This document shows, in pieces, positions 1 through 8,878 of a stretch of DNA of 64,000 bases (its first letter is position 1; every line of letters begins with the position of its first letter). Below the pieces are notes generated by a model. It saw only the letters and a program-made list of their open reading frames with translations, was not told the DNA's origin and did no database searches. The DNA is from Aureococcus anophagefferens (lineage: Eukaryota > Sar > Pelagophyceae > Pelagomonadales > Pelagomonadaceae). The position numbers were made by a program, and so were the translations under genes. The stretch covers positions 350,478-414,477 of the forward strand of contig NW_008705576.1 in assembly GCF_000186865.1 (NCBI RefSeq), in the 5' to 3' direction.

Positions 1-1072
1 GCAGCGCCTCGCCGTATTTTTTCACGGCCTCGAGGAAGCGGCCGCCGCGGAACGCGTCGTCGGCGACGGCTTTCAAATCCTCGTGGGCCTTCTTCAGCGT
101 CGCGCGCCGCGCGTCGCGCCGCTTGAGCGCGGCCTCCGCTTCCGCCTTCGACGCCTCGAAGCCGTCGCGGTCGTCGCCCTCGCTCAGCATCGCCGCGCGG
201 CCGTAGTCCGCGGCGGCGTCGGCTAAGAGGTCCTCGTCCTCGACGTAGACCGACGCGCGGAGCGCGTAGCCCTCGGCGCTGTGGGGGTCCAGTTTCACGA
301 GCGCGTCCGCGTCCGCCGCGGCCTTCGCGCGGAGCTCCTTCGTGACCTTCTCCGGCGCCTCGAGCTCCGCGGACCGCTCCGCGAGCTTCAAATTCGCGTA
401 GGCGCGCCTGCGTGAGGGCGCGTGTGGCGGCGCGAGCGGCAGCGCGGACAGCGGCGGACGCCGAAAAAACGGACCGCTTGTAGAGCCGCGGCACGCCCGG
501 GTCGGCCTTGAGCGCCGCGCCGTAGAGGTCGACGGCGGCGCGCCAGTCGTCGCCGAGGAAGGCCTCGTCCGCGCGCTCCGACGCCGACTGGCTCGCGTGG
601 CGCGCGGCCGCGGCGCGCTCGGCCTCGGCCGCGCGGGCCCGCCGCGCCTTGCTCTCCTCGGACTCGTCGCCGCCGGCGTCCATGAGCGGGTCCCAGGCGG
701 CGCCGTCGACGGCGCCGCCGTCGCGGCCCGCGGACCAGGGGCTCTCGTTGACGCTCCGCGGGCTCTTGGGCGACGACGGCTCCGCGGGCGCCGCGGGCCT
801 GGGCTTCGCGACCGTCGCCGGCGCCGCCGCGGAGCCGACCTTCTCGAGGCACTTGAGCGACACCCTGCGCGGCGCTGCGTACCGTCGCGCGCGCGCGCCG
901 CGCGGACGCACCAGCCCTGGATCGGTTCGCTCAGGCGCGCGCGGTCCTTGCCGTTGACACTCTCGATGGCGTCGACGAGGACCTCGACGCCGGTCGGCAG
1001 CTGCTGGACCTCCGGGCTCTTCAAGTCCTTCCCTTCGCGCACGAGCGCGCCCTTGCCCTTGACCTTGTACAT
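1..1072 (-). CDS. TPR protein with SH3-like N-terminus (3' end outside window)
   Basis: Three exons on the minus strand: 1072-912, 864-475 and 407 to beyond base 1. The introns (911-865 and 474-408) have GT and AG ends and keep the frame across G-W-V-S and Y-K-R-R. Exon 1 starts MYKVKGKGALVREG and reads like a small beta-rich SH3-type fold ending in GWVSLKCL. A Ser/Pro/Ala linker follows, then an Arg/Ala-rich helix and at least two TPR-like helical pairs (EAFLGDDWRAAVDLYGAAL; DAFRGGRFLEAVKKYGEAL) with typical A/L/Y spacing. TPRs bind protein partners such as chaperones, but no partner can be named. The C-terminus lies beyond the window, so a J domain or other module could follow. It is divergent from the gene at 1748. 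Confidence 0.75.
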   Translation of the reverse strand, partial: MYKVKGKGALVREGKDLKSPEVQQLPTGVEVLVDAIESVNGKDRARLSEPIQGWCVRAARARDGTQRRAGCRSSASRRSAPRRRRRRSRSPGPRRPRSRRRPRARGASTRAPGPRAATAAPSTAPPGTRSWTPAATSPRRARRGGPARPRPSAPRPRATRASRRRSARTRPSSATTGAPPSTSTARRSRPTRACRGSTSGPFFRRPPLSALPLAPPHAPSRRRAYANLKLAERSAELEAPEKVTKELRAKAAADADALVKLDPHSAEGYALRASVYVEDEDLLADAAADYGRAAMLSEGDDRDGFEASKAEAEAALKRRDARRATLKKAHEDLKAVADDAFRGGRFLEAVKKYGEAL

Positions 1073-1747
1073 GGGTGGTTTGGGCTGCGGCGCCGCCGCC
1101 GCACCACAAAAGCCACGCACAGAGGTGGGCCGAGCCCGAAACTCGACTCAACGTCTATCTAACAAAATCGGATGACGCCGTAGCTTATGGGCAGCCTTCG
1201 GAGGTGCGCGGGGGTGGTCTCGCGCAGCGACCGGTGGTGGAGCTCGCCGCGTTGGGTCCGGTGGGCGCTCGGGGAGGAGCGTCCCGCTGCGCGCGTCGAT
1301 TGGGCGGCGGGGCGCCGCGCGCGAGAGCTTGCAGTGCTTGGCCGTCGGCGCGACGTCGCCCACGGGCCCGGGGGGCTGCCGCGCGCGCTCGCTTCGTTCG
1401 GATGCCTTCGGCGTGAGTCTTGGGGGGAGCTGGTGGGGTCGGCGCCCTCGATGGCTTCGGTGTGCGGGCTTCGATGTGCCCGTGTCCATTCGTTTCTCTG
1501 CATTCTGCAGCGCCTNNNNNNNNNNNNNNNNNNNNNNNNNNNNNNNNNNNNNNNNNNNNNNNNNNGATCCGAGTGCGCGCGCGATCTTTGGGTCGGAGGA
1601 AGGGGCCGGTGTGGGAACGCCAACCCCCCGGCTACGCCTCCGTCTGAGCCTCCGGGCGGGATCTTCGGGTGCGCTCCCCCTTCAATAACTAGGTCAACGT
1701 CGCAGAACGTTTGGCCCCGGTGCAGCCGGCGGCGAGAGGATGACGCT
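1073..1747. other. Intergenic, divergent promoter region with assembly gap
   Basis: 675 bases between two divergent start codons. No convincing coding frame, RNA gene or repeat was seen. Frames open across the N run are artefacts of unknown bases. Promoters for both neighbours should lie here. Confidence 0.6.
1516..1565. other. Assembly gap (50 N)
   Basis: Exactly 50 N, a placeholder length; the true size is unknown. Confidence 0.99.
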
Positions 1748-3697
1748 ATGAGCAAAGCTGCCATCCTCCTGGCGTGCCTCGCGCGCGCCGCCGGCGACGC
1801 GCCGGCGCTCCTCGGCCGTCCCGCGGACACGTCGCTGAAGAGCGTGCCGCGCTTCCCCGGGCCAGCGGCGACGGAGTGCTTCGCCGGCGAGGTCGCCGGC
1901 CGCGCCTACGCCGAGGGCAGCGGCCACGCGCTCGTCAACTTCAGCGCCTTCGTGACCTTCCGCGCCGAGGGCTGCAAGGTCAATCACCTCACGGCCTACA
2001 ACGGCAGCGCAACCGCGCCCTGGTACAGCGGGGGCTGCAGCCTCTTCAACGGCGTCGTCGCGGCGCGGCCCGCGGCCGCGTGGCCGCTGCCCCAGGTGCG
2101 CCAGCGCAGCGACAGCTTTTTGTCGAGCGGCGCCTACGACGAGCTCGAGCGCCTCGCGGCGCAGCGGCCCGTGAGCCCGGAGATGCGCGAGGCCGAGCGC
2201 CGGCTCCACGCGGCGCGGCGATCCGGGAGCCGCGCGGACTGGGGCCTCTCCGTGACGCCGGACGGCAAGGCGCTCCTCTTCGGCGTCGGCCGCCGCGACT
2301 TCCGCCACTCGACGTCGCCGGGGACGCCCCTCGGCGCCGCGCGGGGCCGCGTCGACGGCACGCTCCGCGCGCCGAAGTCGCGCGGCACGTTCTTCGACGG
2401 CCACTGGCACGACGTCCTCGTCGCGCGCGTCGTCGCCGGCGCGGCGAGCACGTTGTACGTCTACGTCGACGGCGAGCTCGCCGCGTCGGGGCCCGGGGGC
2501 CGCGCGGTGGCCTTCGAACCGTCCGCCGCGGACCGCCGGAACTTCGACTTCGACGGCGGGAGCGGCGTGGCGGCGCTCTACGACGCGCCGGCGCGCGTGC
2601 CCGTGGGCCAGCTGCTCGTCGGCTGCCTCCGGGGCGCGTCCATCGTGCCCCTGGCCTACGGCGCGGCGAAGGTCGCCGAGGCCCACGGGTCGGGCTTCTT
2701 CGCGGACGTGCTTCGGAGGGCCGCGCCGGACAAGCGGGTCCAGGCCGAGTACCCGGTCTACTACAGCGCGCACACGGACCCGGGGTCGCGCCACATGGCC
2801 GACCTGTTCCTGGCGTCCCTGGAGCGCAACGGCAACGGGGCCCGCGTCGTACCCCGCGAGGCGACGGTGACGACGGCGCAGCGGACCATGGCCGAGCGCT
2901 TCGGGACGAAAACGACCCTCGTCGCGACGGCCCTCGGCGCCCAGCCCGAGGGCACCTACGCGGCCATCACGGAGCTCGACGTGCGCTTCTTCGCGGGCGC
3001 GCCGATCGCGGACCTCGTCGACGACGCGCTCGAGCGGTGCGGCGACGGCTGCGACGGCGTCTTCCAGCGCGAGGACGACACGTCGCTCCACCGCAATTTG
3101 GGGTTCATGGTCATCAAGGTCGACCGGCGCGTGAAGAAGCTCTTCGAGCACGTGGGGCTCGCCGCGGCGACGTCCGGGCGCGTCCGCGGCGGCGTGCACC
3201 GGGGCCCGAACTTCCCCGCGGTCAAGGCCATCAAGGCGCCGACGGACCAGATGGTGCTCAACGTCGCCCTCTGGGAGCCCGAGAAGCTCTTCACGCTGGA
3301 CGACGCCTTCGTCGCGGGCGCGGCGCGGCCGATCCTGAGGACGACGGTCTTCCCGGCCGCCGAGGTCGCGACGCGCGCGTTCCTCCTGCAGCTCGCGCTC
3401 CGCTACAAGCACAAGGGGGCCTTCGCGCTCTACCACGTCAACGACTTCGGCGGCATCTCGTCGCCGGACAAGGCGCGCGACGCGAAGATGGCCGAGCTCG
3501 ACGTCATCGAGCGCGCCGTCTACAACGCGCGCCGCGCGGGCGAGGAGGAGTGCAACGCGACGGCCGCCGAGCGCGCGGGCATCGTCGCGTCCTACCTCGT
3601 CGGCCCGCGGCCGAAGAAGCGCAAGCTGCCCAAGAAGAAGCACGTCACGCTCGACCTGAAACGCGTCCGGCACTCGGGCAGGGTGAACTCGATCTAA
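1748..3697 (+). CDS. Secreted LamG-like / nucleotide-diphospho-sugar transferase-like protein
   Basis: 649 residues, no intron. The N-terminus MSKAAILLACLARAAGDAPA looks like a signal peptide, so this ATG was chosen although the frame is open upstream through the gap. About residues 215-260 (GHWHDVLVARVV, LYVYVDGELAASG) resemble a concanavalin/LamG sheet. The C-terminal half has the landmarks of the Nucleotid_trans (PF03407-type) glycosyltransferase fold: an acidic ELDVRFF strand where these enzymes have their metal-binding acidic motif, then RNLGFMVIK, then TDQMVLN. A secretory-pathway sugar transferase is the best reading; donor and acceptor are unknown. The tail is basic (PKKRKLPKKKH). The DxD motif is reduced to ELD, so activity is uncertain. 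Confidence 0.6.
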   Translation: MSKAAILLACLARAAGDAPALLGRPADTSLKSVPRFPGPAATECFAGEVAGRAYAEGSGHALVNFSAFVTFRAEGCKVNHLTAYNGSATAPWYSGGCSLFNGVVAARPAAAWPLPQVRQRSDSFLSSGAYDELERLAAQRPVSPEMREAERRLHAARRSGSRADWGLSVTPDGKALLFGVGRRDFRHSTSPGTPLGAARGRVDGTLRAPKSRGTFFDGHWHDVLVARVVAGAASTLYVYVDGELAASGPGGRAVAFEPSAADRRNFDFDGGSGVAALYDAPARVPVGQLLVGCLRGASIVPLAYGAAKVAEAHGSGFFADVLRRAAPDKRVQAEYPVYYSAHTDPGSRHMADLFLASLERNGNGARVVPREATVTTAQRTMAERFGTKTTLVATALGAQPEGTYAAITELDVRFFAGAPIADLVDDALERCGDGCDGVFQREDDTSLHRNLGFMVIKVDRRVKKLFEHVGLAAATSGRVRGGVHRGPNFPAVKAIKAPTDQMVLNVALWEPEKLFTLDDAFVAGAARPILRTTVFPAAEVATRAFLLQLALRYKHKGAFALYHVNDFGGISSPDKARDAKMAELDVIERAVYNARRAGEEECNATAAERAGIVASYLVGPRPKKRKLPKKKHVTLDLKRVRHSGRVNSI

Positions 3698-3798
3698 GAG
3701 CGCGTGTTCGGAGGATAGAGGTATTCCCCGGCCGCGGCGGATCCCAGAGTTTCAAAGGAGGGGCTTTATTCCACGCGTCTTGTCGGCGGGCAAGCGCT

Positions 3799-4179
3799 CT
3801 ACGCCTCCTCTTCCTCCTCGTCCTCATCGTCCTCCTCCTCGTCATCCTCGTCGTCCTCCTCGTCGTCGTCCTCGTCGTCGTCGGCCTCCGGGTTGTAGAT
3901 GAAGGAGGACGCGCTGCCGCTCAGGACGGACCGGCCGAGCGTGAGCGCGCGCTCGCGCTGGAGGTCGGCCTTCGCAAACCAGTTGGCCTTGCGCTGCCGG
4001 GTCTTCATCTTCGATTGGCGCTTCTTCGGCACGGCCATCATGACGACCGCCGATCGGCTCTCCGCGGGCGCGAAGGGCGTGAGGGCCGAGGTGCCGGAAA
4101 CCGAGAGGGCGTTGCCGACCGGCTGGAACGCCTGGACGGGCGCGAAGGCCGCAGCCACCAAAAGAATCGCTTTGAGCAT
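3799..4179 (-). CDS. rpl32: Plastid ribosomal protein bL32 (nuclear-encoded) with acidic tail
   Basis: 126 residues. Residues 1-17 (MLKAILLVAAAFAPVQA) form a signal peptide followed by FQP. A Phe just after the cleavage site is the hallmark of bipartite plastid targeting in secondary red plastids. After a Ser/Ala transit stretch the mature protein begins MAVPKKRQSKMKTRQRKANW, matching the conserved bL32 start. The usual zinc-binding cysteines are absent. The last ~30 residues are almost only Asp and Glu, which is not normal for bL32. The ATG is fixed by the signal peptide. Part of the 50S subunit in the plastid. Confidence 0.85.
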   Translation of the reverse strand: MLKAILLVAAAFAPVQAFQPVGNALSVSGTSALTPFAPAESRSAVVMMAVPKKRQSKMKTRQRKANWFAKADLQRERALTLGRSVLSGSASSFIYNPEADDDEDDDEEDDEDDEEEDDEDEEEEEA

Positions 4180-4587
4180 CGTCGTAAACCTGCGGGGAGC
4201 GGAGCGGGTGAGCCGAGCTGATCGGCGCGTCGAGTCGGCGGGCGAACGTCTCGCGCGGCCTCCCCGGAGCAGGCCGTGAGGCCATCGCGGGCGCGCGACC
4301 GTCGCGGCGAGCAGAAGCGCGGCGCTGACAAAATGAGGCCGCGGCAACGCCAGGGGCGTGCCGAGACCGCATTTTTTTGCACGCGCAGTTCTGACATCGT
4401 CTCGCCGTCCAGTGCGACGCTTTACCAGGTCCAAACATCCCTCTCGGACCCCACACGAACGGAGTTGAATAGGACGCAGTCATCACGTCGCCGCAGACTT
4501 GGCTGCAAGTGCGAGCGTCGTCGGCCCGTCGCCGGGGGTCGGCCGGCCGACACGACGGAACGTCGATGCGACGCATTACACTGTGCA
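4180..4587. other. Intergenic: bL32 promoter side and ABC gene 3' side
   Basis: 408 bases upstream of the bL32 start and downstream of the ABC transporter stop, both minus strand. Nothing recognisable beyond a C-rich run near 4590. Confidence 0.5.
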
Positions 4588-6601
4588 TTACTCCCCCCCC
4601 TCCTCCTCACGCCCGCTCTTCGCCTCCCAGAGGCGCGCGTATTCCGCGCAGGACGCGAGGAGCGCGTCGTGCTTGCCCTCGGCGACGACGGTGCCGTCGC
4701 GGAAGACGGCGATGTTGTCCGCGCGCGGCGCGACGGCCGCGAGGCGGTGCGCGACGACGACGGCCGTGCGCCCGGAGCCGAGCAGGGCGTCGAGGACCCG
4801 CGCCTCGGAGACCGCGTCGAGGGCCGACGTCGGCTCGTCGGCGAGGAGCACGGGCGCGTCGCGGAGGAGCGCGCGCGCCGCGAGGACCCGCTGCTTCTCG
4901 CCGCCGCTGAGCTTCGCGCCGCGCTCGCCTATCAAGAGAACGGGTGTGTCCAGAGCAAAAAGCACGCCCCGGTCGTCGGACGCCGGCGCTCGCCGACGCG
5001 CTGCCGCGGGTCGAGGTGCGCGGCGCCCGCGGCGGCCAGCGCGGCGACGGCCGCGTCCAGCGGCGCGAGCACGTTGCCGTATTTCGCGTTGTAGAGCACC
5101 GTGTCGTCGAAGAGCGCCGTGTCCTGGGCGACGAGCGCCGTCGCGCGCCGCGCGTCCGCCGCGGACAGCGCGATGCCGCCGACGGTGACGGCGCCGGCCG
5201 TCGGCGCCGCGTCGAGGCCGTTGACGAGGCGCAGCGCCGTCGACTTGCCCGACCCCGACGCGCCCACGAGAGCGTGACGCCGCCGGCCGGGGCCGTGAAC
5301 GTCGCGTTCTTCAGCGCCAGCGTGAAGCCGTCGCGCGACGCCGACACGCCCGAAAAGGCGATCTCCGGCGGCGACGGCACCGCGTGGGGCGGCGCGTCGT
5401 CCGCCGCCGCCGGCGCGTCGCGGAGCAACTTGACGACGGCGTCCGCGTCGACCAAGCCCTGCCGGATCTCCGACACCGTGTACCCCAAAAAGTTCATGGG
5501 CTGCGCGAGCTGCAGCAGGAGCGCGTTCACGGCGACGACGTCGCCGATGGAGAACGACGCCGCCGCGTCGAAGCGCCGCAGCGCGAGCCGGAGCGCGTAG
5601 TGCAGCCCGACGGCGAAGATGGCCGCCTGGCCGAGGTTCAACGCGCCGCCCAGCGCTTGGCTCGCGACGGCCTCGCGCTCCGACGCCGCGAGGACCTCGT
5701 CGAAGCGGTCCTGCTCCAGGGCCTCGTTGACGTTCGCCGCGACGCTCTCGTGGTTCGCGAGGCTGTCGACCAAGTACGCGCCCTTCTTGTTCTCCAGCGC
5801 CACGAGCGCGCGCCGCCGCCCGAGCCGGAGTTCGACGAGCGACGCCGTCCAGGCCGCGTAGGCCGCGAAGGTCGCGAGCGTCACGAGGCCGAAGCCGTGC
5901 GACCCGAAGCGCCGCCGGAGCACGCCGACGGAGAAGACGAGCTCGAGCACCGTCGGCACGACGGAAAAGACGCCGAGGAACAGCAAGCTCGCAACCCCCC
6001 GCGTCCCGCGCCCAAAGGCCACGGCGACCTCGCCCGTGGGGTGGTTCGCGTGCCAGCGCGCGTCCATGGCGTGGGCCTTGCCGAAGACGGCGGCGCCGAA
6101 CGCCCGCTGGCACCGCTGCGACACGCGGGAAAAACACAAGCTCCGCAGCTCGCCCGCCGCGGACACGCCCAACCGTCCGAGACAGTAGCTCGCGACGGCC
6201 CGCGACGCCGCGGCGGAGCCGTCGCCGCCGTCGCCGAGCGCGTCGACCGCGCGCTGCAGCGCGAAGGGCACGCGGACGTTGAGCGCCTTTTGCGCGACGA
6301 GGAACGCGAACGTGAGCGCGAAGAGCAGCTGCTGCGACGGCGTCGCGGCGACGAAGCCGCGCGTGTGCGCGAAGACCTCGCCGAGCGTCGCGCGCGGCGC
6401 CGGCGGCGCGGCCGCGCGCGCGGGGCCGGCGGCGGCGCCGTCCGTCTCCGCGGCGGCGGCGTAGTCCGTCTCCGACTCGGTCGTCGCGCCGGGCACGTCG
6501 CGCGCGCCGCGGAGCTGCGCCGCGCCCGCGACGCTGCGCGGCGCCTCGATGGCATTGGCGACGGCGACGAGCGCGAGCAGCAAGCGTCGACGCCTCTCCA
6601 T
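4588..6601 (-). CDS. ABCB7-like: ATM1/ABCB7-type ABC half-transporter
   Basis: One six-helix membrane domain followed by one ATPase domain, the ABCB half-transporter layout. The stretch [20 protein letters not shown] is the hallmark of the ATM1/ABCB7/HMT1 group, which exports glutathione-linked sulfur compounds from mitochondria for cytosolic Fe-S assembly. ATPase motifs: Walker [11 protein letters not shown]-loop [12 protein letters not shown], signature LSGGEKQRV, Walker [13 protein letters not shown] and VVAHRL. An intron at 4981-4929 (GT-AG) lies just before the signature. Two surplus bases (or one missing) near 5268-5272, between VTL and GASGSGK, break the frame and no intron fits, so this is a sequence error or a real lesion. 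The start [14 protein letters not shown] at 6601 is preferred; an in-frame ATG at 6664 is possible. Confidence 0.82.
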
Positions 6602-6709
6602 CGTCACTGCAGGCGCTGGCTCGATGCACCGACGATGCCGTCCGCCGGACAGCATCGGTCCCATCGCGTCCGGTCGACTTTACTACTGTAGTTCTATTTA
6701 GCAACGCCC

Positions 6710-8767
6710 TTAACATATCCAGGCGGTATCTGGGTTCATGCGACCGACAAAATAGAGGCTTGGCATGTCGACTGTGGCGCCATTGCCTGTGAACGGGCAG
6801 AGGACCAAGCGTGGTGCGCACAGTGCTCTTGAGAACAGCGTTGCGAGGCGGCGCGAGAGGAACAACGAAAATAGTTCATTCGCTTCGTCGTCCACCTCGA
6901 CCGAACCATTACCACCTTGGTAGTAATTGACAATGCTATCCACGCCGCGCTCCATCTCGATGTTCCGAGGGCCCGCGAGCACGTCGGGCCGAGTCGAGAC
7001 TCCGAGCGTGCGCCGCACGATTTCATCATAGCTTGCCGTCTGGTCGAGGTCCGCCGTCTGCAGGCTGATGGGATGCAGGCGACGCGGGCTCAGATCGAGA
7101 ACTTTGATGATCGCCTGCAACGCATGGACGTACCGAATAGGCGCCGGAGCAACTTCCGTCGCATCGCGTGCGGCCTGCGCTAGCACCACAAGCTCCTCCA
7201 TCCATGTCTTGTAGAGATCCAAATCGTCATCTTTTCCAACCACGCGGGACGTCGTTGAAGACGCGACACGGCGCACTCCTGCCTCGCGCGCCGCCGCTCG
7301 CATCCACGGCGCCAGCTTGTCCGTGCCGATTGTCGCGAACTCGTACGGACGAAATGGTCCCCCGTCATAGCCCAGCGACGCAAAGTCTAAATCCAGAGCT
7401 GGAGAATAGAAGTGAGGCAGCTTTTCAATCGTTTCGAGCTCTTCGAGGCTTGCAACGGGACGCTGCCGCACCACGACGCCATCCAAAGTGACGTCGATGC
7501 AAGTCACAAGACATGCACGTCCACAGTCTGGACATCTGCTATCAAAGACGTGGCAAAGCAAGCCCGATGCCCCGGTCGCAGGCAAATCGATGTCGACGTC
7601 GGACTCGACATTGCCATCGTCCTCCGACTCGTCGCCAGACTCGACGTCGTCGGCGTAGCAGACGGTCACCCGAAGATACGAGAGGGCGTCTAAGACGGCC
7701 ACGCCCGTAAGACCGTCGTAGAGGTCGGCGCGCTCCGACGCTTCGTCCTCCGACGCCTCGTTCTCCGAGAAGTCGTCCGACGCGTCCGAATCCGAGTCCA
7801 CAGGGCCCTCGCCGCTCCATATGGATGCGTGTACGTACTGGCCAAAGCCATGCTGATTTTTGACCCTGAACGTGCGATCAGAGGCCGCCGGAAGCTCTCC
7901 TGCATCGCGTAGCGCGTCGTAGCGGGCCTGGCAGACGTTGCGGAGGCAGTCGACGCGCCGGTCCACGGCAGCGATGTCGCGGAGGAGCTGAGAATCACCG
8001 CCGCGCGCGCGGGTGAGCACGGTATCGCAGAATCCGATGACCGCCGACGCGGCCGCGTCGAGCGCACCGGGTGCGAGGATCGCTGAGCTCCCTTGGAGCG
8101 CGAGGATCTGCAGCGCCCGGTGAATCGCGGACTGCGGCGTCGGCCCGTCGACCGGCGCCGCCTCGCACCACGCGAGCGACGGGCGGCTCATTGGCGCCAG
8201 CGCAGCGTGGAGGGGCTCGCGCGTGCGAGCCCAGCGATCTGGTGCCAGCGCGGGCTCATCCATCCAAGGGCTTGCGACGCATCCAGCGCACGAGCAGCCT
8301 TTCGGTCGGCGGCGCCGGCCTGCGAGTCGATCCGCGCCAGATAGAGCGATGACGGCGTCGACATCGCCCGCGTGCACGCAAAATGATCCGCGATGGATGG
8401 CGTGGATGGACGCGTCCGCGAATATCCGACGAGCGAAATCGCCCGCGGCCGCGTTCAACGCGGCCGACGCCCGCGGCGCGATCCGCGGCGGCAGAAACTC
8501 TGCAATTATATTGACGACGTCCGGGGCAAGCCGCCGCGCCAGGGGATGCGAGCCTCGCCGCACACCGCAACAACCGACGAGCATGGCATTAAACGCGCGC
8601 GGAGGAAAGGCAGGGCCGTCACGAGCCTGCGCATCGCGCATGAGCACTTCCCCGTGCGCTAGCAGCGCTTTTTCCGCTGCGTCCCATCGTTTCACGTCCA
8701 GGCTACTCAAGCTCTCGGCGTCGGAGTCGGCCATACCAGCTCGAGTCTTTTTGGATGCCGACTTCAA
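6710..8767 (-). CDS. Unrecognised 685-residue protein
   Basis: A single uninterrupted frame, hydrophilic, with acidic Asp/Ser/Glu stretches near the middle and no signal peptide or membrane helix. A segment around residues 65-100 (RRGSHPLARRLAPDVVNIIAEFLPP) loosely resembles F-box-like helices but is too weak for a call. A Cys pair (FDSRCPDCGRAC) could bind metal. Less extreme codon bias than its neighbours, with more A/T in the third position toward the C-terminus. The start may be the second Met (MADSDAESL, 8734). Divergent from the giant propeller gene, 111 bases away. No function can be assigned. Confidence 0.6.
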   Translation of the reverse strand: MKSASKKTRAGMADSDAESLSSLDVKRWDAAEKALLAHGEVLMRDAQARDGPAFPPRAFNAMLVGCCGVRRGSHPLARRLAPDVVNIIAEFLPPRIAPRASAALNAAAGDFARRIFADASIHAIHRGSFCVHAGDVDAVIALSGADRLAGRRRRPKGCSCAGCVASPWMDEPALAPDRWARTREPLHAALAPMSRPSLAWCEAAPVDGPTPQSAIHRALQILALQGSSAILAPGALDAAASAVIGFCDTVLTRARGGDSQLLRDIAAVDRRVDCLRNVCQARYDALRDAGELPAASDRTFRVKNQHGFGQYVHASIWSGEGPVDSDSDASDDFSENEASEDEASERADLYDGLTGVAVLDALSYLRVTVCYADDVESGDESEDDGNVESDVDIDLPATGASGLLCHVFDSRCPDCGRACLVTCIDVTLDGVVVRQRPVASLEELETIEKLPHFYSPALDLDFASLGYDGGPFRPYEFATIGTDKLAPWMRAAAREAGVRRVASSTTSRVVGKDDDLDLYKTWMEELVVLAQAARDATEVAPAPIRYVHALQAIIKVLDLSPRRLHPISLQTADLDQTASYDEIVRRTLGVSTRPDVLAGPRNIEMERGVDSIVNYYQGGNGSVEVDDEANELFSLFLSRRLATLFSRALCAPRLVLCPFTGNGATVDMPSLYFVGRMNPDTAWIC

Positions 8768-8878
8768 GCAAACTCAGGTCGTCCTTGCCCTCGGTTGGTT
8801 TTGGCCGACGATGGTGTCGCCCCGACCGCCCGGGCAGCCTCCGCGGCGGCGGCCGCCCCCCTCGGCGATCGGGCGGTG

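Noticed and set aside
1187..1747. Extension of the gene at 1748 upstream through the gap
   Set aside because: The open frame depends on N bases, and the sequence before the signal peptide is not protein-like.
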